A stretch of 20,713 nucleotides of DNA, taken from contig JALLAP010000768.1 of NCBI GenBank assembly GCA_036939355.1, positions 1-20,713 of the forward strand. The letters run 5' to 3'. Positions 7,901 to 14,872 of the stretch are shown here, piece by piece (within the stretch, counting starts at the first letter, position 1; the number at the start of each line of letters is the position of its first letter). The notes beneath the pieces are model-generated. The model did not search any database, was not told the origin of the DNA, and saw only the letters and a list, made by a program, of their open reading frames with translations. The position numbers and the translations under genes are program-made. This DNA comes from Thalassiosira profunda (taxonomy: Eukaryota > Bacillariophyta > Thalassiosirophyceae > Thalassiosirales > Thalassiosiraceae).

Positions 7901-8395
7901 CAATCTTTGAATGAGATTCTGAAGATTCCCGTCGCCGAGCCAGCCCAAAAGCCAAAGGAGGAGGGCGCGGGGGAGGAAGGAAGCGACTTGGTCGCTGAGG
8001 AAGTCGAGGGCGAATCGATCGAAGAGAAAGTGCGCCCGCGAGATCACATTTCGAGGGCCATTTTGGCGGTGAAGAACCACAACTTGTCCGACCTCGAGGA
8101 AATACTGGATGCCCAGGGACTCTCGGTCGAGACGCGCGATCACCACGGCAACACCCTCTTTGTCCTCGCCTGCCAACAGGGCAGCAAGAAGCTGGCCAAG
8201 TTCCTGCTGCGACGTGGAGCGCACATCAACGCGCAAAACAACGGCGGCAACACCGCCCTGCACTACCTGTATGAGTACAAGCACGTGGCTCTGGCCGAGT
8301 ACCTGGTGAGGAAGGGCGCCGACGACAGCATCAAGAATGCCGAGGGGCTCACAGTCTACGAGGGAACGCAATTGAATTCAATGTTTGGTCGGTGA
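4970..8395 (+). CDS. Large ankyrin-repeat protein (1141 residues), function unknown
   Basis: Single exon starting MMTSSVEEADDLQRFIADCEF. Residues about 1-190 are basic and rich in Pro, Ser and Ala. About 195-260 is highly basic (KKRSNPSKRRQRQQQN, IMKAKKKKAERAYERLKRLK) and is followed by an acidic serine tract (about 267-292). The middle third holds an apparently folded region I cannot place (RYICPYNEPGVDPPLSMRV, CSPYTSTVCPGHAPIGKRGVW). A predicted coiled coil runs about 675-728 (EQEKFLHAANEAERKKLELALKMKAAEELVEARL). Ankyrin repeats occupy 1026 to about 1130 (HGNTLFVLACQQGSKKLAKFLLRRGAHINAQ, GGNTALHYLYEYKHVALAEYLVRKGAD). The ankyrins suggest a scaffold. A ciliary or cytoskeletal role is conceivable but not shown by the sequence. 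Long antisense ORFs across it are shadows of the GC-rich frame. Confidence 0.85.
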   Translation: MMTSSVEEADDLQRFIADCEFKTRKILRESNKRLKDNARSLAAKERLDQLKHGSGTPTKHDSSIAKAGSPLAKSKRLNVSTPLSPGASAAKQKLSPTPVKEWKGRDRIIHDAYETIKSLPVDKKPLTSPAPKGSQQAENVRAGIHSSLSASPFCGAKSIPDSAAKPKPKGKIATPKVASGAAAFPENAEPALITRRTIERDFYIMSKKRSNPSKRRQRQQQNDPAPELKTSVLRKKYRCDERIMKAKKKKAERAYERLKRLKMPTNEGEVDGDVGDDSDSSISSSDDEEERGHAIYDLVERHIEYENARSLKRANKLLAKRTFTPNVREFWAHLQQGNGDLALEPSRDAATEDSDSSDEMDDIAERAGPAALIVDQGPFSRYICPYNEPGVDPPLSMRVSGCSPYTSTVCPGHAPIGKRGVWRLVEPAAKEVNKDAFPVWPALNDVKYPAAMDKSQATGYFRYRNLGPKKGDCVTVLSSLAFESPVLAPDCLAIDKGYISPPFAEHEPVKGVVPYVYLPGTHLMANPLESRLDALLPPPVVVLDPGASEGDWSDAPTDEDGRVYHLRGLDERDGDGFRVTTSANVVEYDDSISRRVYGISESAASPNQPVPSPLVAHTSHEACTHSLIRVRTAADYHYIAESDGEGTLGEPYLFSTHMSAYKSVFVSRKSVSSYREQEKFLHAANEAERKKLELALKMKAAEELVEARLKERIARIERSVHNASEVGGLSDNSVAVNHPTANLPDAPAHADKIPADVELLPVPTPSLEEEKADGTELEQLASLLLKDANFLKAVARKLNISEDQVAQIDAAGGEAKAIANAKGSDGEPSSTLEARAERVALHPTSAVNTPAPLVEPASMPKLKLNCKRYRDTDRVSSRGDGWKRLPRSETIIGDFSLTKRNVQRGIGGPKHRKLDDGRNFIAVDAVEALQHESDPQQFVVEPKSLFIPDLTTERLQLARTYRQQKKTKESMLSLAQQQSLNEILKIPVAEPAQKPKEEGAGEEGSDLVAEEVEGESIEEKVRPRDHISRAILAVKNHNLSDLEEILDAQGLSVETRDHHGNTLFVLACQQGSKKLAKFLLRRGAHINAQNNGGNTALHYLYEYKHVALAEYLVRKGADDSIKNAEGLTVYEGTQLNSMFGR

Positions 8396-8682
8396 ACCAA
8401 CATTGGTATCTGGGCTACTACTCGAATTGGCCGCGTGCCAGGTGGATTCGCGAAAGGGCACTTGCTTCAGGCAACCAGCGCCGTCCATGCAGCTCCAGGT
8501 CTCTCGTAACCACCTCTGCTCTGTGACTTGTCAGCTTGCCTCTGTGGTTGCTCTCTGTTCTTCGCCCGTCTCTCAGGATCAGCGCACCTCTGTGGTGGCG
8601 ATATTTTTGTGAAGGAACAAGAGGTCCGTCCTACAGCTGAAAGAATAACCCATTCCTTGGGCGTAGTAAAGCCGGCATCTAT
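8396..8682. other. 3' flank of the ankyrin gene
   Basis: Presumed 3' UTR and spacer. I see no gene, RNA or clear repeat here before the tandem array begins. Confidence 0.4.
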
Positions 8683-9950
8683 GGGTCCACAGCACAACAA
8701 ACATCACCCAATTTCCCTCATTCTGGCAGTGACTTTGCCATCTGACGCGCAACATTGCGCGAGCGCCCATGAAGGCGAAGATACGAGCAGACCAACGTTT
8801 GCCGCGACTCTTGGGCATGCATCCTTGCTTCGATTTGGCATTGTTGGTGACTTCATTAGCTTTGCCTCATTTGAGTGGCAATTCGCTGACCAAGCGCCCA
8901 AAGGCAACGCAATAGCCCGAGTGACACTTGCCACGGCTTTTGGGCATCCATTGGGTCCACAACAAAGGCTCACATCAATGTTTGTTCCCTACCATCGCAT
9001 TTGGTTGCCCATTTCCTTTGATTTGGCTTTTGTTAGTGGTGTCTTCTTTGCTAGGTTTGCACATCTGAGGCACAAATTCGCTGACCAAGCGCCCACAGGC
9101 AACGCAATAGCCCGAGTGACCCTTGCCACGGCTTTTGGGCATTCATTGGGTCCACAACAAAGGCTCACATCTGTGTTTGTTCCCTATCCTTGCGCTGTGC
9201 CACCCATTTTGTGTGATTTGGCATTTGTTAGTGACTTTGCTAGCTTTGGAGCTGCTGAGATGTGAATTCGCTGACCCAAAGCGCCCAAAGGCGAAGCAAC
9301 AGCCCGAGTGACATTTGCCACGGCTTTTGGGCATCCATTGGGTCCACAACAAAGGCTGACATCTGCTTTTTGTTCCCTAACATTGCAGTGTGCCGCCCAT
9401 TTCCTTTGATTTGGCTTTTGTTAGTGACTTCGCTACTAGCTTTGGAGCTGCTGAGGGGCGAATATATTTTTCTAGCGCTCAAAGGCAAAGCAATGGCCCG
9501 AGTGACACTTGCCATGGCTTTTGGGCATCCATTGGGTCCACGGCAAATTCTGACATCTGTGTTTGTTCCCTATCGCCGTGTCGTGCCACCCATTTTGTGT
9601 GATTTGACTTTTGTTAGTGACTTCACTAGCTTTGCCTCATTTGAGTGGGGATTCGCTGACCAAGCGCCCAAAGGGGAAAATATGAGCAGACCAACAATTG
9701 CCGCGGCTTTTGGGCATCCATTGGGTCCACATCATTGGCTAACATCTGCGCTTGCTCCTAAACACGGTGTTGTGCGGCCCATTTCCTTCGATTTGGCGTT
9801 TGTTAGTGAATTTAGCAACACGCCGTGCTGAGGTGCAAATGTAATACCCCAGCGCCCAAAGGCGAAGTGATAGCCAGACCGACGTTTGACAGACTTTTGG
9901 ACATTAATAGGGCCGCCAATAAAGGCTGACATCTAGTTTGTGCCACCCAC
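8683..9950. repeat. Diverged tandem array, about 190-bp period, seven to eight units
   Basis: The anchor GCGCCCA occurs at 8763, 8894, 9089, 9281, 9475 (as GCGCTCA), 9664 and 9852, giving spacings of 131, 195, 192, 194, 189 and 188. A second anchor, CTTTTGGGCATCCATTGG with variants, keeps the same step (TTGGGCAT at 8811, 8940, 9135, 9327, 9520, 9710, 9897). GGGTCCAC and TTTGTTAGTGACTT recur between them. An eighth, partial unit begins at 8683. The first full unit is about 60 bases short. Units carry two middle versions, CCCATTTCCTTTGATTTGG (second, fourth, sixth) and CCCATTTTGTGTGATTTG (third, fifth), so neighbours alternate. No terminal inverted repeats, target-site duplications or transposase are visible. 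The array fills the convergent gap between the ankyrin gene and the next gene. Confidence 0.85.
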
Positions 9951-10127
9951 TTTCACTCTCCTTGTGGAGACCTTTGTCCGCTTTTAGTGCTTTGGGTGTT
10001 GCAGAGGTGCCTTCATAGAGTATTGAAATCCCCTTTCGGTTCAGAGGACCCCCACAAAGCATGCCACCTCATTTTGGGATTGTCTTGTGCAGCCCAGCGC
10101 ATCCAGAGGGATCAGGTCGTGGATTGT
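9951..10127. other. Spacer between the tandem array and the downstream minus-strand gene
   Basis: Probably the 3' UTR of the minus-strand gene ending at 10128. No recognisable element is seen. Confidence 0.3.
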
Positions 10128-11611
10128 CTACATGGTGCAGCCGCGTGGCATAAGCTTGCTGACATGCGAGCTAGCTAATTTATTGCTGACGTCTCCTTCC
10201 CTTTTGTTGTCCAGACAACTTTGGAGAGGAGCCCAGAGTTGTGTTGGAGCCAAAGGTGGAATGGCAAGGCATGGGCTAAGAGGCTTTGCTGGCGACATTT
10301 TCTTAGGGCGCTCATACTTCTTCATTGGCGACTCACCCACAGCTCCTGAAGTGTGATAGGGGGTTGGTGTTATCGCTGCATGACTTTGCTGTGCAGCAGG
10401 GGCAAATGAGTTGTGTGCCAAATCTTTGGCGGCCGCTGCTTTGATGTGGGCATTGGCCTGTGGCCTGCTACAAATGGCGACTTTCTCTTGCTCAAGGGTA
10501 GACGAAGCCTTCTTCACATCCGTGCTACTGAGTTGTTGGCCTGCGACCGACTTCAACCTTTGCCACAGCCCACTGGTTAGTATTTAAATACAGCAGAGAT
10601 AACAAAATGCTCTGAATGAGGCACTCACACTTCTTTGGACACGTCACCCTTCTGTTTGATAATACTGGTGGCCTTCCGGTCAGCCGATACCGTGAGCACT
10701 TTGTAGAGTGGTTCATAGGAGTTGGCAATTTCCTTTGGCGGCGACATAGCCGGTGAGGGATCGACAGCCGTCGATTTGTCATCGCTCTTTGCCCCGGCAC
10801 CACGTTTCAAGTGACCAGCGAAAGAGACTCCTTTCTTCGTTGGCTGGGTCTCTGGGATTGCGCCCAAAGTGCACTGAACGCTCCTATCACGTGGCTTGGT
10901 CGCGGCGGCCTTTGTTTTATTCTGAGCAGGCGCTCCCTGAGCCGGCGCTCTCTGAGTAGGCGCCCCGTCAGAGTTTGACGACACCCCCACCTTTGCGCGC
11001 TGCGTGCTGCAGGACGGCACGACAGCTGTGCGTGGGGGCGCCGTTGTTGGCCGCTCTGTCATTTTGGCTCGGGCCACGGCCTTCTTCTTCTCCAGGCGCT
11101 GACATGTAAGAATCTCACTAGAACCGCTGAACACGGGGAGCTTCATGGGCGCGCGAAGCAGTTGGCAGTCAGCCTCGCGGAGTAATCGGCTTTGCCTGTT
11201 ACGTTGTCGCGACTCCGGCCGCTGCGCGGTGTGGAGGTAGGGCGCCTCATTTGCAGCGGGATTGGCCCCAGGATTGCATTCGAGCAAGGATGGCCTCGCG
11301 ACTTGATTTTTGGCGGCGAGGTTGGATCGATCAGCGTCGACGGCGAGCATTTCCTGCTGGATGCGCCGCGCCCAGTTCGCGTCGTTGCGTTCTATTATTG
11401 TCGACGGAGGCGCGACATTAATGCTGGTTGCAGAAGAAGCACAGCCATTGGCGTCTGTGCTCGACGGAATCGTCACTTCGTCTGAAGGAATCGAGGCGGC
11501 ACTGTCTGCAGAGAGCGTGAGCGAGGGCATCGAGAGCGAGCCTCCTGAAATGGAGAGGGACGGAATGGAGCACTCATCGCTGCCATTCGCGGCCATGCTC
11601 TCGTCTGGCAT
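10128..11611 (-). CDS. Low-complexity basic protein of unknown function, two exons
   Basis: Exon 1 runs 11611-10629 (ATG, MPDESMAANGSDE) and exon 2 runs 10557-10128, giving about 470 residues. The joint is phase 2 and continues the frame (SKE|V|LKSVAGQQLSSTD). The protein is mostly disordered-looking: an N-terminal Ser-rich part, a short predicted helix (IIERNDANWARRIQQEML, about residue 75-90), a Lys/Ala-rich middle, a PTQRAPAQGAPAQ repeat and a Pro/Lys tail (SPMKKYERPKKMSPAKPLSP). The segment KKGVSFAG (about residue 265-272) fits the [RK]-x-[VI]-x-[FW] PP1-docking pattern, which is short and may be chance. I do not recognise the family. It diverges from the NIPA gene with 366 bases between start codons. 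Confidence 0.6.
10558..10628 (-). other. 71-bp intron with TACTAAC branch-point match
   Basis: On the minus strand the donor is GTGAGT (10628-10623). TACTAAC occurs about 18-25 bases before the chosen GGCAAAG acceptor (ending 10558). A CAG between them (accag/tggg) would also keep the frame and add six residues (GLWQRL after the split codon). It lies very close to the branch adenosine, so I prefer the AAAG site. Either choice gives an open protein. Confidence 0.6.
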
Positions 11612-11977
11612 GTAAGCCGCCCAGACTGCCCCCAGAGTGGTCAGAGGAAGGCGATCACCGGCCGATGTTTGTGACGACAGCTGGCCCCGAGAGTCTTCCC
11701 CGCAACCTCGGGTTTTTTTCCATTCCTTTCTGAAAGAAGCCGGCCATTTGAATTTTTGAACTGCCGTAGAGGGCGCCAGCTCGCAACAAACCGCTCGAGC
11801 CGGCTCGCACTACCCATTCAGTGGCTCGCAGCTCTCTGGGCGAAAGAGCGGCAGGTCCTCTGTTTGGCTCTTTGTGGGGCCTAGCCAGCGATGGACCGCA
11901 CTCACTGAAGTCGATAGGCGACCGAACGGTTATTGGCAGCCTCCGAGGAGTCCACTGCTCTGCGGCCCCGCACCAGA
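11612..11977. promoter_or_regulatory. Shared 5' region of the basic-protein gene and the NIPA gene
   Basis: 366 bases between divergent start codons. It holds a T tract (gggttttttt, about 11709-11718) but no clear TATA box. A six-codon upstream ORF (ATG GAC CGC ACT CAC TGA, 11891-11908) ends 69 bases before the NIPA ATG and could lower its translation if it lies within the transcript. Confidence 0.4.
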
Positions 11978-13732
11978 ATGTCCGACAACGAGAACTGGGT
12001 GTTGGGCGTGACGCTGGGCCTGTTGGGCAGCATTGCCATCAACACGGGCAACAACATCCAGTCGCTCGGCCTGAAGTCGCTCGACGCCCAGAACAAGATC
12101 GAGCCGGAGCCAGCGGCCGAAGTGCGGCGTTCGTCCCTCCCCTCCCTGCCTTGGCTGACCCCACCGGGCAAGGGTCGCGCTCCTCTTCAGAGGAAGTCGT
12201 GGCTCAGCCCCTCGAGGGCGCGGACCGCGCCGCTTGAGATCGACGATCGCTCGGAAAATGAATTTGTCGTCGTGCCGGTGGCCAAGAAGACCCCCGTGCA
12301 GTCAATCACGTGGGTTCTGGGCACCATCGTGTTCGTGTCGGGTTCCCTCCTGAACTTTGCTTCGTATGCATTTGCGGCGCAGTCGCTGCTCGCCTCGCTG
12401 GAGTCGGTGCAGTTCGTCACCAATTTGCTGTTCGGCCGCTTCCTGCTCGGTGCGCACGTGACGCAGGCGATGTTGGCCGGTACCTGCCTCGCCGTCACGG
12501 GCACCGTCATGGCCGTGCAGTTCAGCTCCAAGGAGACGCTCGACTTGAACACGAGCGAGATCAAGGACCTCTATCACAACCGCTTTTACCAAGCCTATCT
12601 CGCGGTCGCAGGCGTGCTGATCGTGCTGCTGAAAATCGTGTACAAGAAGCTCACCGACCGAAAGAAGGCCAACAGGCCCATCAAGCACAGCGACACGATA
12701 CTGCCCAGCGTGTACTCCGTGTCGAGCGCTCTTTTCGGCACACAGTCGGTCGTTCAGGCCAAGGTCCTCGCCGAGCTGCTGGCCGTCCACAGCAGCGGCG
12801 AGGAGAACATCTTCGAGAGTTGGTTCACCTACGTGACGCTGTTCGTGTGGATTGTGACCGTCCTGGTGTGGCTGAAGCGCCTCAACGATGCGCTCAAAGT
12901 CTTTGACCCCTTGTTCATTATCCCGCAGTTGCAGTGCTGCTTCATCTTCTTCGCCATCGTCTCGGGCGGCATTTTCTTCAAGGAGTTCAACGCCTTCAAC
13001 CTGCGACAGTGGTTCGGCTTTTGGTTCGGTATCGTTGTCATGTTCTCGGGCCTGATTTTGCTGATCCCCAAGCCCAAGAGCACCAAGGACGATGAGCTCC
13101 ACCGGCAACTCGTGAATCTGCTCCTGGAGAAGCGGAGCCTTTCGCATCTGAGCGTGGAGCGCACGCCCCGCAGCCCCGCGCCGACGCCGAACCACAGCCT
13201 CGTCCCCAACGACGACGCCAGTGGCGAGGGCGAGCAAAGCGGGAAGCGATCCCCGCGCCTCTCAAAGGAGAACCTCACGAGCATCGCGTTGGACGCCGTC
13301 AAGGACATGTTCAGCGGCGACCCGAGCGCGAGGGCGCTCTCCGAGGTCATGGTCCAGAATTCCGTCAGCGAGGGCGACCGACGCCGCCGGCGGAACGCGC
13401 TGGAGAAGCTCCTGACTCTGATCAGGGACAACCCGATATCCACAGACGGATCGTACAACGCCGAGATCACCGGCCTCATCCAGGAGCTGCAATTGGACGT
13501 GCCCCTCTCCCCCGCGCCCGGCCCCGACATCCGGGACATGGCCAAGCACCACAGCCTGACGCAGGAGCGGCTGCGTAGCACCATACTTTGGGAGATCGAG
13601 AAGAACCTCACGCCCCAGCCCAAGACGCCCCCGCGCGAGCTGACGCTGAGGGCCGACAATCGGACACCCACCCGGACGCCCACTCGGACGCCGGAGGGGC
13701 CGAAATCGAATCAGATTGCCAGCCTCGCTTGA
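11978..13732 (+). CDS. NIPA-family magnesium transporter with long cytosolic tail
   Basis: Single exon, 584 residues, starting MSDNENWVLGVTLGLLGS. An in-frame upstream extension has no ATG. About nine membrane segments fit the DMT-superfamily NIPA fold: about 7-24, 110-134, 138-158, 163-182, 204-222, 242-268, 281-300, 312-332 and 345-364. Family landmarks are LGSIAINTGNNIQSLGLKSL in TM1, LNFASYAFAAQSLLASL in TM2-3, SVSSALFGTQSVVQAKVLAELL, and LNDALKVFDPLFIIPQLQC. The family moves Mg2+ across plasma or endomembranes. Two departures stand out. An insert of about 75 charged, Pro/Ser-rich residues lies between TM1 and TM2 (35-108). A 220-residue C-terminal tail follows, with a helical stretch (NALEKLLTLIRDN) and a TRTP repeat near the end. 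Its stop lies 18 bases from that of ATG10. Confidence 0.92.
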   Translation: MSDNENWVLGVTLGLLGSIAINTGNNIQSLGLKSLDAQNKIEPEPAAEVRRSSLPSLPWLTPPGKGRAPLQRKSWLSPSRARTAPLEIDDRSENEFVVVPVAKKTPVQSITWVLGTIVFVSGSLLNFASYAFAAQSLLASLESVQFVTNLLFGRFLLGAHVTQAMLAGTCLAVTGTVMAVQFSSKETLDLNTSEIKDLYHNRFYQAYLAVAGVLIVLLKIVYKKLTDRKKANRPIKHSDTILPSVYSVSSALFGTQSVVQAKVLAELLAVHSSGEENIFESWFTYVTLFVWIVTVLVWLKRLNDALKVFDPLFIIPQLQCCFIFFAIVSGGIFFKEFNAFNLRQWFGFWFGIVVMFSGLILLIPKPKSTKDDELHRQLVNLLLEKRSLSHLSVERTPRSPAPTPNHSLVPNDDASGEGEQSGKRSPRLSKENLTSIALDAVKDMFSGDPSARALSEVMVQNSVSEGDRRRRRNALEKLLTLIRDNPISTDGSYNAEITGLIQELQLDVPLSPAPGPDIRDMAKHHSLTQERLRSTILWEIEKNLTPQPKTPPRELTLRADNRTPTRTPTRTPEGPKSNQIASLA

Positions 13733-13750
13733 ATGGATAACGCATCTAGC

Positions 13751-14557
13751 TCAACTCCCTTGTTCTCTGGCATCATTTGCATCCACGCCTTTTGCGTTTG
13801 CCATGTCCTTCGCCAGTCGGCAAAACACCTCGGGCGGTATCCGGCATCCCACCACGGGAAATATCATCGACATCCAGCTCAGCAGCGGGCATCCTCCACG
13901 ATTGTCACCCTGATCCCTGCTTTGGGCGAGCAGTAACTCCATCCGCTCCGCCGTTCTGCAGGGATGCAAAAAGTAGGACGGCTTCCCCGAGAATGGATGC
14001 TCCTCCTGAGACACAAACTCCCACAGTTCCTCCTCGCTCCATTCGTCCCCATCTTTGCTCGTTAGTGTGCGGCTGCTCAGCAGGATGTCCAGCACTTTAC
14101 GGCGGCTCAACGGGGTTCCATCCGGACGATTGCAGGTGAAATACAAAGTTGGGACCGACCACGTCGCGTGAAAGACGACGCTGAAGCTCCACTCGGTGTA
14201 CTCGCATGCAGTTGCAATTGCAGTGGATGTCTGCTCGCAATCGGCAGATATCTCCTCGAGTGCCTCAAAATCAATTCCCTCATCCTCCATCACACCCTCA
14301 TCATAAAAGTGCGTTGCCGACGATGTGTCCGGCGTTCTCGAGGGCATCACAACCGGAGGGTGGAGGAGGTACCCGCCACCCCCACCGCCACCACCCATCA
14401 CATCACGTGTCCCCTCTTCAAAGGTCCAGTGCCGCAGCTCCACCAAATTCGACGCCGGCGGCCCATCCGATGCCCCGCCGCCGCCGACGACCCGCCGCTG
14501 CGCCGCCACCAGCGCCTTTGCGGCGGGGCGGAAGTCCCATTCGACCGCCATTAGCAT
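13751..14557 (-). CDS. ATG10: ATG10, E2-like conjugating enzyme of autophagy
   Basis: Single exon, 268 residues from the first ATG (MLMAVEWDF) or 266 from the second at 14551. ATG10 receives ATG12 from ATG7 on its active cysteine and passes it to ATG5, forming the ligase that lipidates ATG8. The E2-like core is clear: TEWSFSVVFHATWSVPTLYF (121-140), DGTPLSRRKVLDIL, the QEEHPFSGKPSYFLHPC segment (184-200) with catalytic Cys200, and LLSWMSMIFPVVGCRIPPEV (225-244). The QEEHP...LHPC spacing and the SW...PVVG end fit ATG10 rather than ATG3. The N-terminal half is Gly-rich (GGGGGGGG at 55-62) and poorly conserved. A possible longer frame upstream has no ATG. It converges on NIPA and diverges from LRR-C. 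Confidence 0.92.
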   Translation of the reverse strand: MLMAVEWDFRPAAKALVAAQRRVVGGGGASDGPPASNLVELRHWTFEEGTRDVMGGGGGGGGYLLHPPVVMPSRTPDTSSATHFYDEGVMEDEGIDFEALEEISADCEQTSTAIATACEYTEWSFSVVFHATWSVPTLYFTCNRPDGTPLSRRKVLDILLSSRTLTSKDGDEWSEEELWEFVSQEEHPFSGKPSYFLHPCRTAERMELLLAQSRDQGDNRGGCPLLSWMSMIFPVVGCRIPPEVFCRLAKDMANAKGVDANDAREQGS

Positions 14558-14872
14558 TAGGTCGAGATGAGAGAAGAGGAGGCTGGCTTTCGTGCGTACA
14601 ATACGTATCGTAAGTATCGTATCGTACCCACTGGCCGGGCGGCGTACAATAGCAAGCAAGCAGAAGGCAGAAGCAAGACGGAAGACAGAAGACACCGCCC
14701 ACCGCCCACCTCGCCTCTCAGCTCAGCAGAAACCTCTCCGCCCCTGTTCCATCCCGCGCCCGCCCCGCTCAGCTGATCCGCAGGCGGGCCGGCTAGGTTG
14801 GTGGTACGGCGGCTGCTCTGGGAGCAGGGCTGAAAATTGCGGTGTTCACAACTGGCGCGAAATTTGCAAAGG
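14558..14872. promoter_or_regulatory. Bidirectional region between ATG10 and LRR-C
   Basis: 315 bases. The ATG10 side holds GTAC/GTATCG-rich sequence: GTATCG at 14605, 14614 and 14619, inside imperfect inverted arms GTACAATAC (14596-14604) and GTATCGTAC (14619-14627). A purine-rich stretch (about 14640-14692) follows. The LRR-C side holds the LRR_5 promoter block. The CRE-like 17-mer seen upstream of LRR-A and LRR-B is absent. Confidence 0.5.
14733..14872 (+). promoter_or_regulatory. LRR_5 family promoter block, copy C
   Basis: Shares CTCCGCCC, the core CAGCTGATCCGCAGGCGGGC, GGCCGGC-AGGTTG and CTGGGAGCAGGGCTGAAAATTG in the same order and at the same distance from the ATG as copies A and B. 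It lacks CACGTG and the TATAATATACGCGC segment and is the most diverged of the three. The GCAAAGGATG context at the start codon matches LRR-B. Confidence 0.6.

Noticed and set aside
7166..8371. 401-codon minus-strand ORF across the ankyrin repeats
   Set aside because: The plus strand encodes clear ankyrin repeats here; the antisense protein shows no recognisable feature.
8683..9950. CRISPR array or transposon
   Set aside because: Units are diverged and contiguous with no unique spacers, which excludes CRISPR; no terminal repeats, target duplications or transposase are visible.
12302..13237. 311-codon minus-strand ORF inside NIPA
   Set aside because: Shadow of the NIPA frame; the His/Gln/Glu-rich composition reflects complementary codons.
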